Shown piece by piece: positions 9,370-19,316 of a DNA stretch of 64,000 nucleotides. The position numbers and the translations under genes were made by a program. Origin of the DNA: Symbiodinium natans. Its lineage: Eukaryota; Sar; Dinophyceae; Suessiales; Symbiodiniaceae. The stretch spans positions 937,722 through 1,001,721 of the forward strand of contig CAJNDS010000147.1 in assembly GCA_905221605.1 (NCBI GenBank), in the 5' to 3' direction. The number at the start of each line of letters is the position of its first letter. The stretch's first letter is position 1. The notes beneath the pieces are model-generated. The model did not search any database, was not told the origin of the DNA, and saw only the letters and a program-made list of their open reading frames with translations.

Positions 9370-12196
9370 TTGTGGAAGCTGCGTGTGACAAGCACGGTCC
9401 GTTCGACACCGGTTTTGCTGTTCAGGATCAGCATGTCAATGTGAGGAAGAAGCTTCGCCGAGTTGGTCATCCCAAGTGGACCCACGTTCAGCTGCGGGTT
9501 TAGGGTTTAGGGTTTAGGGTTTAGGGTTTAGGGTTTAGGGTTTAGGCTTCGACCGTGACCTTGAGACTTTGCAAGCGCAGCACAGACTGAACAGGCCTGC
9601 TGCCAAACAGGAACGAAGGCTGGACAGTTTATCTTACTCACAGAACACTGAGCCGTCATAGTTACGAATTGCTTAGGAACACCACAAAATCTAACGTATT
9701 CTTCCTTATTAAGGGTAATACAGGGATTGTCATTTTGCTTATTCATTTGGGGACCCTAAACCCTAAACCCTAAACCCTAAACCCTAAACCCTAAACCCTA
9801 AACCCTAAACCCTAAACCCTAAACCCTAAACCCTAAACCCTAAACCCTAAACCCTAAACCCTAAACCCTAAACCCTAGCAAATAGTAGATAGAGGTCAAA
9901 TATTGGATCCTTGGGCCTTACGGAGGGGAGCCCGGCTTGGCATCATAACTCAATCATAGTGGGGTAACTTTCTTCAATATTTTAAGCGTACTTACACTCA
10001 ATAAGGAATATCTATTTAGGGTTTAGGGTTTAGGGTTTAGGGTTTAGGGTTTAGGGGTGTGCTGGGTCTTCTTGAGCAGGCTGCAGCATTGAAGGGTACT
10101 TGTCAAGGTTTTGGGGTATCGGAGGTAACTCACGATGCCCGAAGTCCGAATGTGACCGTCTGGGTCGCACGATGCCATGTTCCCGAACCCTAAACCCTAA
10201 ACCCTAAACCCTAAACCCTAAACCCTAAACCCTAAACCCTGAACCCTAAACCCTAAACCCTAAACCCTAAACCCTAAACCTGCCCTGGGCGGCTTCAAAG
10301 ACCCCACCATACTCGTCAGGCGCAACCTATGCTGCAAACCGTAATAGCCCGGTGGTGGGCGCTCTTAAACTCTACCTCTAACTAAGGGCTCTGGTAGACG
10401 CCACAACCCTTATAGACATCCCTGCAAGTCCTGAAATTATACCCTGCACATCCCTGCATGGTGAGGGTTTAGGGTTTAAGGTTCACAGGGTTTAGGGCCC
10501 TAAACCCTAAACCCTAAACCCTAAACCCTAAACCCTAAACCCTAAACCCTAAACCCTAAACCCTAAACCCTAAACCCTAAACCCTAAACCCCAGGCAGCC
10601 GTGGCTTCGTGTTCCCCACCACCACCCCGCGCGCTCCGCGGGTCTTCCGCCGCGTGGATGGCGCCGTCGTCGAGGCGCAGGCTGAAGACGAAGACGAGGC
10701 CCTGGCTGCGTTGCGAGCTCTGGGGGGTTTAGGGTTTAGGGTTTAGGGTTTAGGGTTTAGGGTTTAGGGTTTAGGGTTTAGGGTTTAGGGTGAGGGTAGA
10801 GGATTCTTCGTTTGGGGAGACAATGAACCCTGGTACTGTTCCTTTGGGGTTTAAGGTTTTGGGTTTGGGGTTTAGGGTGAGGGTAGAGGGTTCCTTGGGG
10901 ACTAGAGTTTAAGGTTTAAGGTTTGCGGTTTGGGGTTTAGGGTGAGGGTAGAAGGTTTTTTGAGGACTAAATGAACTCTGTTCCTTTAGGGTTTAGGGCT
11001 TTTTTGAGTTTCGGGTGAGAGTAGAGAGTTCGTTGATGACGTATCTCCTTTGTTTTCTTATGGGGTGGGGAGCTACTGCCCTAAACCCTAAACCCTAACC
11101 CTAAACCCTAAACCCTAAACCCTAAACCCTAAACCCTGAAGCGCACGCATGGGCGAGGAGGCGCACGAAGGTTGATGCGAACCGCAAAACTGGAAAGAGA
11201 TACCTTCTACGATTTCTTGTCCCTACAAGGTGCGACCATACGGTTTTAGGCTTTAGAGGGTTTATAAGGCTCATGTAGTAGCCCCCAAGGTATCAAAGCA
11301 TACGCTAAAACTCAAACCCCTAAATCCTGAAACCTATACACCCTAATGCCAAATCTCAAACTGACTGAGCCGCCCCAAAACCCTGAAGCCGAACAGGATG
11401 TGTTTTGACATATGAAGTAGGGTTTATATTACTGTTATTGGTGTGTGTGTATAAGGTTCCATTTTGATCTTGGTGAGTGTGTATACCGGGTGTCCTTTTG
11501 GGGGTACAAGAAATATATACCCTACTTCATACCATCCCCCGCTCCCCCAAACCCTAAACCCCGAACCCTAAACCCTGGAAGCCTGAGCTCACAGTCGACG
11601 CCCCGCATTTTCTTGTCCTACTGGTTGCCTGGGTTTCATCGGCTTTAGCAAACAACCTGAAGTGGGTTTAGGGTTTAGGGTTTAGGGTTTCAAACCCTAA
11701 GCCCCATACCCTAAACCGACATCCTAAAGCCCTCTGAGTCCCCAAGATTTCTACTTGGAGGTTCATGGGTAGTTATTAGTAGGGTTTGAAGTGCGGTAGC
11801 TAGACACTTGGAGGTTCAGGGGTAGTTATTGGTAGGGTCAGAAGTGCGGTAGCTAGACATATCACCTTGTTTATGGTACTGATAACCCTACTTATCAATA
11901 CCCGTGAACCTCCAAGTCGACATTTCCAGCGGGCGTCGGTTCGGGTAGAGTTGCAATAGCCTAATGCGCAAAAGCACCTGAGCCTGAGCCAGGGAAAGTG
12001 TAGGGTTTGGGGGCTTCAGGGTTTAGGGTTTAGGGTTTAGGGGGCCAGAAGCTGAGCCCTCTTATGTCTGAGGGAATTGGGAATGCAACATTCGCCACTC
12101 TTTGCCTGCAGAGGTTGCTGTCTGGCAAGAAGCGCGCCTGGACTTAAGCGTTGGCATGCCCCGCGCTTCTTGTTTGGGGACGACAGGGAACCCTAA
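9364..12196 (+). CDS. Gene model A: nine exons, phase-consistent, stop at 12194
   Basis: Exons 9364-9497, 9566-9626, 9889-9958, 10087-10124, 10595-10726, 11142-11229, 11595-11665, 11917-11944, 12112-12196. Phases agree at all eight introns and the last exon ends in TAA. Landmarks are PFDTGFAVQDQHVNVRKKL, ILDPWALRRGARLGIITQS, RVDGAVVEAQAEDEDEALA, RKTGKRYLLRFLVPT and RWHAPRFLFGDDREP. The acidic then basic make-up suggests a soluble protein, but I recognise no family. Introns carry TTTAGGG arrays at 5' ends (9498, 10727, 11666), AAACCCT arrays near 3' ends (before 9889, 10595, 11142), a family E copy (9664-9745), family D (11409-11531) and family B, whose end supplies the acceptor of the 28-nt exon. 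The 5' end is unresolved. Confidence 0.5.
9498..9545 (+). repeat. TTTAGGG heptamer array at an intron start
   Basis: About seven perfect heptamers directly after the exon ending CAGCTGCGG, so the first GT of the array is the donor. Ends in TTTAG. Confidence 0.9.
9664..9745. mobile_element. Family E element (diverged) inside an intron
   Basis: GAATTGCTTAGGAACACC at the left and an AGGGTAATACAGGGATTGTC core shared with other family E copies (compare 24985-25053 and 38251-38335). Lies in the 9627-9888 intron of gene model A. Confidence 0.5.
9755..9876 (-). repeat. AAACCCT heptamer array at an intron end
   Basis: About 17 heptamers in CCCTAAA orientation, followed by AGCAAATAGTAG, the acceptor of the exon at 9889. 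Confidence 0.9.
10191..10279 (-). repeat. AAACCCT array
   Basis: Near-perfect CCCTAAA repeats with one CCCTGAA variant. Inside the 10125-10594 intron of gene model A, which also holds a second array at 10499-10590. Confidence 0.85.
10499..10590 (-). repeat. AAACCCT array ending in a CCAG acceptor
   Basis: About 13 heptamers; the last runs CCCTAAACCCCAG into the exon at 10595. Confidence 0.9.
10727..11060 (+). repeat. TTTAGGG array followed by degenerate ~85-bp repeats
   Basis: The array starts with the donor GT of the exon ending at 10726 and passes into three or four diverged copies of a unit with GTGAGGGTAGAGG and GGACTA..ATGAACYCTG. Similar fragments occur near 12290, 27205 and 30540. 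Confidence 0.7.
11409..11531. mobile_element. Family D inverted-repeat element
   Basis: Terminal repeats CATATGAAGTAGGGTTTATA and TATACCCTACTTCATA flank a core with two GTGAGTGTRTATA motifs. Sits inside the 11230-11594 intron. Better copies: 30948-31068 and 39206-39330. Confidence 0.75.
11755..11916. mobile_element. Family B inverted-repeat element
   Basis: Ends ACTTGGAGGTTCATGGGTAG and CCCGTGAACCTCCAAG are inverted repeats. A 65-bp segment is duplicated internally. The right end, CCTCCAAG, is the acceptor of the 28-nt exon 11917-11944. Confidence 0.7.
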
Positions 12197-12202
12197 AAAA
12201 GG

Positions 12203-12277
12203 GTTTAGGGTTTAGGGTTTAGGGTTTAGGGTTTAGGGTTTAGGGTTTAGGGTTTAGGGTTTAGGGTTTAGGGTTTA
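12203..12277 (+). repeat. TTTAGGG array downstream of gene model A
   Basis: About eleven heptamers directly after the stop of gene model A. The 12278-12630 spacer holds a weak family F-like hairpin around 12330-12370 and no convincing exon. Confidence 0.85.
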
Positions 12278-12630
12278 GGCTAAGTAGAGGGCTTCTTGGG
12301 GACTGAATGAACCCTGAAAAGGCTTAGGGTCCAGATACCTTAAGAGAGATGATACTGGCATTGGGTATCCGACCCCCCAATTGTTGGTTTCATCTTGTCC
12401 GCAACGATCCTTCGGATTCCGGACAACCTCTTGCTGGTAGGTGAAGGGGGGTACTTGAACTGTTAAACAAGTCTTGAGATGGCGACCCCATCCCAATTTT
12501 GGAAACATCCCCCAAACTCTACACAAACCCCAGCCCTTGTCACCCCACCCCCCCTCCAACCCTCCTCTTACAGCTCAGGGTCTGCATCACCCCTAAACCC
12601 TAACCCCTGAGCCCTGAACCCTAAACCCTA

Positions 12631-13926
12631 ATGACTTCCGGGCTACAATGCGGAGCCCCTCCCCCGTTACGAAAGTGGACCGAGGTCTTGATCGGGGACC
12701 CCTGACACCCAGTAAACCCTAAACGCAAGCTTCAAAGGCAGGGCCGGCTTGAAGAGAATGTCCCACATGGAGGGCTCGTTCTTGCTGCAGGTGCTTATGA
12801 CGTAAACAAGACTTCGTAGAAAGCGTCTCAGTGTACTCGGCTGTCACGTTTAAGGGCTGGCTAGAATCTCACATTTTCACAGGAATCTGAGTAAAACAAG
12901 ACTCTGAGGGAAGGCAGAGAAGTCACGAGGCCACACTTAGCTATGCGGGAGGGTTTCGTCTACACTGATCCTCTTGGGGGCACTCTGAAAATAAGCATAT
13001 CAGGCTCCGTAGGAAGGTTGGAACCAAAATGGGACCATATCATTCACAAGCATTCACAAGCACCCCAAGCAAGGAGCCCTAAACCCTAAACCCTAAACCC
13101 TAAACCCTAAACCCTAAACCCTAAACCCTAAACCCTAAACCCTAAACCCTAAACCCTAAACCCTAAACCCTAAACCCTAAACCCAGTCCAACTTGCGGCC
13201 CAGGTATGCCTTGGAGCTCGAGCGCGCGGAGTTGCTGGATGCGCAGCTGCAGCAGGGTCTGGAGAGGCCGGCCGAGCCTGGGATTAGGGTCTAGGGTTTA
13301 GGGTTTAGGGTTTAGGGTTTAGGGTTTAGGGTTTAGGGTTTAGGGTTTAGGGTTTAGGGTTTAGGGTTTAGGGTTTAGGGTTTAGGCTCTCGCGCTGTAA
13401 TATGGGGGGCTCGGAATTAGTATTCCCTTAAGTGGTCCCTTTATAAGTTTACTATACACAGCCCCCCCCCAAAAGCCTGTTCTACTTATTCAGGCCTATA
13501 TTGCCTTATGACTGTGAAGGCATATGGATCATATGGAGTTCTTGTCGTCCCCCCAGGGTGGCGTTTAGGTTTGGACAGAGGCGGGAATGAGTAAGATCGC
13601 GTGGTTGACGACAGGGCGGAGTACGTGGATGCAAGTTGCCTTGGCGTGCTTCCACCGGCGTGTCTTCCATGAGGATCACCCCAAAATCTAAAACCGACAG
13701 CTGTGACCCTGCCCCACCCCGCCATCTCCCTAAACCCTAAACCCCAAACCGAGGTCTGTGTGTGCCAGTTGCTGTGTAGATGGTGCACAATGGGACTCGG
13801 GAGATCACTGAATAGGTGAGGGCTTAGGGCTGCAAGTTTAGGGTTTAGGTTGAGGGTTTAGGGTTCAGGGTTGTCACACCAAAGGGCAACGCTAAGGGGT
13901 ACCTGGTGGCAGAGTCCTCAAATTGA
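12631..13926 (+). CDS. Gene model B: ATG to stop, eight exons
   Basis: Starts ATG 12631 (MTSGLQCGAPPPLRKWTE) with exons 12631-12684, 12730-12790, 12901-12952, 13004-13016, 13187-13288, 13386-13396, 13494-13557, 13615 to about 13660, and a last exon 13869-13926 ending TGA. Phases agree for the first seven; the join into the last exon needs a weaker donor near 13637 or 13663. The strongest piece is 13187-13288 (SNLRPRYALELERAELLDAQ), a charged helical segment. Others read PILPYDCEGIWIIWSSCRPP and VVTPKGNAKGYLVAESSN. The first intron is only 45 nt and exons of 13 and 11 nt are needed, so parts may be wrong. Unidentified. Confidence 0.4.
13076..13183 (-). repeat. AAACCCT array ending in a CCCAG acceptor
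   Basis: About 15 heptamers. CCCTAAACCCAG opens the exon at 13187. The mirrored TTTAGGG array follows that exon at 13289-13385. Confidence 0.92.
13289..13385 (+). repeat. TTTAGGG array starting with a GTCTAGGG donor
   Basis: About 13 heptamers starting at the 3' edge of the exon 13187-13288. With 13076-13183 it forms inverted arrays around one exon. Confidence 0.92.
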
Positions 13927-14087
13927 GCAGGCAGGACCTAAACCCTGCTCTTGCAGAGAGAGCTTGCAGAATCCCTAATTAAGCCCTAAACCCCAAACCC
14001 CAAACCCTAAACCCTAAACCCTAAACCCTAAACCCTAAACCCTAAACCCTAAACCTTAAGCTTGTGGATATTTGTTTTTGGCCGCAG

Positions 14088-14397
14088 ACCTCGCATGCTT
14101 GCGACCTTCAGTCCTAACGAACACCCCGGCAGAGCGGTACCCCCGATATAGACGTACCCACTTTAGGGTTTCGGGGTGTAGGCTTCAGGGCATGCTTGTG
14201 GTAGGCTGCGAAAGTATACCCAAGTCGAGCCTGACCCCGGTGAAACCCTTCCCACTTCCATGTTTCTACTCAGCGCAATCAGCTCGCCGGAAGCTTGCAA
14301 AATGCGGATCACTAGGGGTTGTGAGTCAGGATTCGAAGAATGCAGGGGGTGCTTTCCTCGCTGCACTTGGAGATTCCTTGGTTCAACCGAACCTTAA
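14088..14397 (+). CDS. Gene model C: last three exons, stop at 14395
   Basis: Exons 14088-14153, 14189-14213 and 14274-14397 join in phase and end TAA. Acceptors are good (TTTTTGGCCGCAG, GTTTCTACTCAG). The last exon is cysteine-rich: RGCESGFEECRGCFPRCTWR, with four Cys in 13 residues, suggestive of a small metal-binding or disulfide fold, though no named family fits. Introns are 35 and 60 nt, and the first contains TTTAGGG-like sequence. The upstream exon (phase 1) was not found. Confidence 0.5.
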
Positions 14398-14494
14398 CCC
14401 CAAACTAAACCCTCAACCCGAAACCTTAAGCCTGTAGATATTTGTTTTAACCGCAAACTGAACCTTGAAAACCGCAGCCATGCAGCCTCAGCAG

Positions 14495-15110
14495 TGCTTT
14501 TGAGCCTCAGCTGGCGAGGCATTGATGCGAGGGGTTTGGTGCTTAGGGCTTTTGGGCTTGGGGGTGTGAACTTGGGTTTAGGGTTTGGGGTTTAGGGGTT
14601 TGGGGTTTAGGGTTTGGGGTTCGGGGTTTAGGGTTTAGGATTTAAGGTTTAGGGTGGTATGGGGGAGGTTTAGGGTCATGGTTGGAGATCGGGTCATAGG
14701 GTATTGATCTTCCCTTGAGCCCCACATAGCCAGCGACCCCTATTTTTCCGCCTTCCTGAACGCTGAGAATCCTCAGAGATTGCATGATCTCCTTTCCTTG
14801 CAGGTGGCTGACTTGGTAGCCCAGTGGTGCCCTTTTCCCTTTTTTGGGGTTCAAGGTTCCCTTGGAAAGTAACCACCCCCAAAAAGGGTGCCCTAATTAT
14901 AATATGGTTACTGGGCTACTGAGCTGAAACACACCCGTGGCCGCCCCAAGATGGTTTAGAGTTTAGGGCTCAGGGTCAAACTTGCCGTCCTTGGCGAGCT
15001 GTTTCGGCATACAGCTGGCCAGGCTTTCTCCGGAAATGTCGTACAGTAGACCCCGCAGTGCTGTGGCTAGTTGGGTGGCAAAAAATGATAAAGCCCACAC
15101 CGACATATGA
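14495..15110 (+). CDS. Gene model D: four exons, one intron equals a family A element
   Basis: Exons 14495-14533, 14730-14815, 14924-14953 and 15015-15110 keep phase throughout and end TGA (15108). They read LLSLSWRGIDAR, then SDPYFSAFLNAENPQRLHDL, then LKHTRGRPKM, then LARLSPEMSYSRPRSAVASW. The intron 14816-14923 is the family A inverted repeat plus four bases, which makes this the clearest case of an element acting as an intron. The last intron is 61 nt and begins GTTTAGAGTTTAGGG. The 5' end is missing and the family unknown. Confidence 0.6.
14816..14923. mobile_element. Family A inverted-repeat element (an intron of gene model D)
   Basis: Starts GTAGCCCAGTGGTGCCCTTT and ends GGTTACTGGGCTAC then TGAG. 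Its first two bases are the donor GT and the AG lies four bases past the repeat. The core TTCCCTTTTTTGGGGTTCAAG and the AAAAAGGGTGCCC arm are shared with eight other copies. Confidence 0.8.
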
Positions 15111-15146
15111 AACCCTCGGCAACTTTCCCGGGGCTGCTTGCAAAGG
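15107..15146 (+). CDS. Possible first exon overlapping the stop of gene model D
   Basis: ATG in the sequence ATATGA opens MKPSATFPGLLAKG and ends before GTTTAGGG. It overlaps the TGA of the preceding frame by one base pair step, which argues for one of the two readings rather than both. Confidence 0.25.
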
Positions 15147-15323
15147 GTTTAGGGTTGAGGTTTAGTGTCCTAAGCCCTAAGCTACCTTTCAAACCTATCG
15201 TGTGCCCCCCCCCCACCCAACACTACCCAAAGAACCCCAAAACTACATGTCTGCAGGTTCTTATTATAAAGCCCCTTGATTCATTAGGCAACCTTCAAGA
15301 AAATATTGAGGGTTCTTAAGGCA

Positions 15324-16354
15324 TAATGTTAACCTCACATCTATAAATGGGGTGGCAACTGTAATATTCGCCGGGCCAGAGGGGCTCAGCCGAAGACTAC
15401 TTTCCATTACGGGAGGTTTTCGGGCCGATGTGTGTAAACAAGTCTATATAGGGGGGTCCGGTGAAAATAATAATGGGGTGACAACAGTAATATTTGGCCG
15501 GCCAGGAATCAGAAATTTTACTTGCAGAGAAGACTTTTCGAGCTCCGAGGCTCTAGAGAAGCAGATCTCGTTTGAGATTGCTTGTCTTGTGAGATTGCTG
15601 CAGCTCCAGAGCTGCGAGAAACTGCTGCTTCAGGTCTGTTTCTTCAGAGAAGCAGGTGCCTCTTGAGATTGCTGCAGCTCCAGAACTGCGAGAAACTGCT
15701 GCTTCAGGCCTGTTTCTTCAGAGAAGCAGGTGCCTCTTGAGATTGCTGCAGCTCCAGAGCTGCGAGAAACTGCTGCTTCAGGCCTCTTTCTTCAGAGGAG
15801 CAGGTGTTCCTCTAAGGCTTCAGATAAGAGTCCCTGAAGCTGAAGACTTCAGCCTTCGGGTCTTGGAATTCAGGAAACCGCCAGAGGTCTGAAAGCAAGG
15901 TTTCTTTACTAAAATCCTTATCCGCCGGGGCTCGAAAACAAGTCCGGAAAGGGTACCCCTTATGGGCCTCCAAAATGACAATAGTAAATGGGTGGCAATA
16001 ATAATTTCGGCGAGGGGGGGGGGGGAACCAAGGAAGCCTCAAGTTTAAATGGCTGCCTTTAAGTCTCAAGACAAGAACCCTTAAGCTCAAGACTTCAGGC
16101 TTCGGGTCCTGGTCCAAGTCTCAATGCAAGAATCCCTGAAGCTTAAGACTTCAGCCTTCGGGTCCTGGAATTCAGGAAGCCGCCAGCGATCTCAAAGCCA
16201 GGTTTCCTTACTTAAAACCTTTAGACCCCCAGACCGCAGACCCCAGACCCCAGAATCCTCATTATTGACACCCTCTCTTTTTTTTGACCCGTCCAAACCC
16301 GGGGACCAAAACAAGATTTGGGGGGGGGGGGTTATTAAAGCGACGTTAACATTA
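15324..16354. mobile_element. 1.03-kb inverted-terminal-repeat element (family H)
   Basis: Ends TAATGTTAACCTCAC and GCGACGTTAACATTA are inverted repeats (13 of 15). Inside are three 74-bp tandem copies from 15591 (GAGATTGCTGCAGCTCCAGA), a duplicated 100-bp block (about 15815-15915 and 16117-16220, with CTTCAGCCTTCGGGTC) and G-rich runs. ORFs here follow the repeat period, so no transposase is visible and the element is probably non-autonomous. Relatives: 59086-59331 and 62095-62268. Confidence 0.7.
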
Positions 16355-16431
16355 CCCCAAACCATAAATCCTAAACCCGATCCCTGAATGAACAACATTG
16401 TGTCTGCCCTGCAATGCGATGTTACCATCAG

Positions 16432-17580
16432 CTAGGCGGTTGGCAAAAAAGAGGAAACATTTCGACTTTTGTGGACACCCCACAGCATGACCAATTCTTT
16501 GCCCCACAGCAGAGCAACAGGAGGCCGTTTAATAAACCTCTGAGCCCCGAACAAGAATCCCCAAAGAGCCCCTTTCCCCCGCCCCTAAGGGTTTAGGGTT
16601 TAGGGTTTAGGGTTTTCTATCCTGGTGCGTCAGGCAGACCCCAATGCTGCGTCATGCAGGGCAAGTCGGAGCTGGGAGGAACGGTTTGGGGGTTTAGGGT
16701 TTAGGATTTAGGGCATAGGTTTAGGGGTTAGGGTCAGGGTTTAGGGTTCAGATCTCGCGGGGTCAAAAAGGGTCAGGGTTTAGCATAGAATATTTGGGGT
16801 TTATAAACAGTCCTTAGTGACTCCTTAGTAGGGATGATAATGGGGGGGGGGGGTGTACTATAATCCCTATTAAGGACGGTTCGTATGAGGGTGGAACATG
16901 CCAAGTTGAGGAGTTTGGGAGTTTAGGTGTCCGGATGTTGCATCTCTAGTTCAAGGTCGCTGCCCACTCCTGCCACACATGTCATCATGAGGGTTTATCG
17001 TTGAGGGTTCAGGGTTCAGGGTTTAGGGTTGAGGGTTTAGGGTTTAGGGTTTAGGGTTGAGGGTTGAGGGTTGAGGGTTTAGGGTTGAGGGTACAGGGTT
17101 TTGGGCTTTTCCTTGCCCTTCTCACCTACAGGGACGCCTATCCAATTTGTTACGTCGTACTCACTACTCGCACTTGCAGGAGCTCGCGTTGTTGATGCAA
17201 CATGAGAGGAGGGTGTCCCTATTTTTACGGTGTCTTTTTTGGGGTGGGGAACTCCTTTTGTGGGAAATGCCCCTAAATGGTTAACAGAGTACAGCCTTAT
17301 AGGGTGCAGTCTTAGGGGAGCTTGGGTGTCTCTCGATCATTCTCCCTGTGCATCTCCCCCTACCCCCTCCCCTAGGCGCATTAAAGGAGGGGCCCTTATT
17401 AGGGACCTTCAGTGTGATTTAGGGGTTATAGGGTTTAGGGTTTAGGGTTGTTTCGGGGCTACTTAGGTATGTAGGGGCTATATGTAGGGTAATAAGATTA
17501 AGGGTCCCTTCTGGGGGTCCCTCCTTATGCCCTTAGCGCTAGGGTGGCACAAGACCTCTGCGCGACCCTCAGCCCTGAAA
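16432..17580 (+). CDS. Gene model F: five exons to a stop
   Basis: Exons 16432-16590, 16634-16683, 16950-16992, 17132-17212 and 17545-17580 keep phase and end TGA. They read STFVDTPQHDQFFAPQQSNR, ADPNAASCRASRSWEE, SRSLPTPATHVIM, LRRTHYSHLQELALLMQHER and a short GGTRPLRDPQP tail. First donor CTAAGG/GTTTAGGG; acceptors TTCTCACCTACAG and CATCTCTAG. The intron 16684-16949 contains a family C element (16806-16905). Pro/Gln-rich N-terminal part, then a His/Arg helical part. Unidentified. The 5' end is probably upstream of the family H element. Confidence 0.55.
16806..16905. mobile_element. Family C inverted-repeat element
   Basis: ACAGTCCTTAG and ATAATCCCTATTAAGGACGG inverted arms around a poly-G loop. 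Within an intron of gene model F. Confidence 0.65.
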
Positions 17581-17678
17581 CGCCTGAACCCTAGACCCCT
17601 GAGTGCTGAGCCATCCCCCTAAACTTCCTAGACCCTCAAACTAAAATTCCCAGAAACAGAAAGCTCAGACCAACAAAA

Positions 17679-17786
17679 ACCCTAAACCCTAAACCCTAAA
17701 CCCTAAACCCTAAACCCTAAACCCTAAACCCTAAACCCTAAACCCTAAACCCTAAACCCTAAACCCTAAACCCTAAACCCTAAACC
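17679..17786 (-). repeat. AAACCCT array ending in a CCCAG acceptor
   Basis: About 15 heptamers, then CCCAG and the exon 17790-17895. The mirrored TTTAGGG array begins at 17896. Confidence 0.92.
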
Positions 17787-17789
17787 CAG

Positions 17790-17895
17790 AGCTGTCCGGC
17801 CCGGCCGCAAGGAAAGGGGCCCGAGGAGGAGGACCAGGGAGGCTGCGGATTCAAGGCGATCTTCTGCCCTAAGCGCTTCCTGGCTGCTGGGTTGG
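17790..17895 (+). CDS. Putative exon between mirrored heptamer arrays
   Basis: Phase 0 after TAAACCCAG: SCPARPQGKGPEEEDQGG then CGFKAIFCPKRFLAAGL, ending before GTTTAGGG. A textbook case of the AAACCCT-exon-TTTAGGG pattern. Confidence 0.5.
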
Positions 17896-17985
17896 GTTTA
17901 GGGTTTAGGGTTTAGGGTTTAGGGTTTAGGGGTTAGGGGTTAGGGTTTAGGGTTTAGGGTTTAGGGTTTAGGGTTTAAGGGTTTG
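17896..17985 (+). repeat. TTTAGGG array
   Basis: Begins with the donor GT of the preceding exon. Includes TTAGGGG variants. Confidence 0.9.
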
Positions 17986-18018
17986 GGTTTAGGGGTTTGG
18001 GGTTTAGGGTTCAGGGTC

Positions 18019-18131
18019 GGGATGTCCCCCCTTCTGCTAGCAGTCCTTAAAAAGGGGAGTGTAATGGGGGGGGGGGGTGTGCTAGAACCCCAATTAAGGG
18101 CTGCTAATACAAGGGTGTACATCCCGAGTTG
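18019..18131. mobile_element. Family C element
   Basis: GGGATGTCCCCCCTTCTGCT and a matching inverted GGTGTACATCCCGAG end, with a poly-G loop in the middle. Confidence 0.65.
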
Positions 18132-18435
18132 AGGGGTTTTGAAGGGTTGAGGGTTGAGGGAGTTCGTTCTTGGAGTGGTGTCATTATCCATAGACCGAGA
18201 TAGTACATACTTGGGCCCCAAAAACATTCGATAGTATGTACTTCTTAGGCCCAAGTATACCCCAATTCGGTACATGGACCCTGAACCCTAAAACCCTAAA
18301 CCCTAAACCCCAAACCCTAAACCCCAAACCCTAAACCCTAAACCCCAAACCCTAAACTTTGCCCTAAACCCTAAACCCCCCTAAAACCTAGCCATAGGTA
18401 TATGGACCCTGAGGGGTAGTTATTCGGGGTTCCAG

Positions 18436-18469
18436 GCGCATCGGGGACCTCCTGAAAAGTGAAATCTGA
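18436..18469 (+). CDS. Possible short terminal exon
   Basis: After GGTTCCAG the frame RIGDLLKSEI ends at TGA. The piece ends next to a family B element (18474-18618). Confidence 0.3.
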
Positions 18470-18473
18470 ACCA

Positions 18474-18618
18474 TGCTTGAAGGTTCATGGTACCAATTAG
18501 AACTGTACTTTAAAAAAACTTATAATACCCCTAAAGGGCCTTGTGGGGGTTTTCCCAATTATGAGTAGGGTTATAAGCCCAGTTATAAGTGGGTATTAAG
18601 CCCCATGAACCTTCAAGT
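18474..18618. mobile_element. Family B element
   Basis: TGCTTGAAGGTTCATGG and CCATGAACCTTCAAG ends, inverted. The AT-rich core carries TTATAAGT. Confidence 0.7.
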
Positions 18619-19019
18619 GAGCACCTCACGGAGGGTTTTGGATTTTGGGTCTGGGGGCGGGCTCGTTCGAAGGAGGGCCTGGCACGGGGTGTGCTTGAGC
18701 ACTGTCAACATCAGAATTGCTCTAGATCCACCATACTCCTAACGAACTTACAAAGCTCCCTAAACCCTAAACTCTCATACCCTTCTTCGCTGTTTCTGTT
18801 GGGGAGGCGGGGGCGGGGGGGGGGGGAGGGGGAGGTTGGGTTCCCAAAGCCACATTGTGGTTCCTCTTGAGTGAGAGGCTGCTTAGCGAAGGGATAGGTG
18901 CTGCTAGCTTCAAGGGTTTAGGGCTTTAGGGCTTTGGGCTTTCAGGCTTTCAGGTTTTAGGCTGGAGACTTTAGAGCGTAAACCCTAAACCTTAAACCCT
19001 AAACCCTAAACCCGCTTAG

Positions 19020-19124
19020 GAATTCAAGGCTGTGGAGGCGGGCGGTCTAGGTTGCAGCCGGCTCGAAGCACCTGAGCCTTGCCAAACTTCCGAGGCTACC
19101 CGCACTCCGTGGCCAAGGCCACGC
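19020..19124 (+). CDS. Putative exon between heptamer arrays
   Basis: After AAACCCGCTTAG it reads EFKAVEAGGLGCSRLEAPEP in phase 0. The opposite strand is also open, so strand rests on the splice edges. Confidence 0.4.
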
Positions 19125-19316
19125 AACCCTAAACCCTAAACCCTAAACCCTGGGTGCAGGGTTCACAGGGTTTTAGGGGTTTTAGGGGCTGTAGGGTTTC
19201 AGGGGTTTTAAGGTTCACGCACCCCGTAGCCCCTGAAACCCGCGCAGCTCCAAGCCCCCACCAGAAGCCCCATGTCCCAAACTCCTCACTCGAGGGCCCG
19301 GTGCTTGGGAATCTTG

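Noticed and set aside
9498-9545. An intron made only of TTTAGGG units (9498-9545)
   Set aside because: The next frame would be out of phase at 9546; acceptors at 9565 or 9581 restore it, so the intron is slightly longer.
9755-9876. A real chromosome end
   Set aside because: Heptamer arrays occur dozens of times in both orientations with coding sequence on each side, so they are interstitial.
14801-14815. 12-nt microexon VADL after CCTTGCAG
   Set aside because: The upstream sequence from 14730 is open in the same frame, so no splice is needed.
15586-15892. Leu/Gln-rich ORFs in the family H element
   Set aside because: They follow the 74-bp tandem period and shift frame between units.
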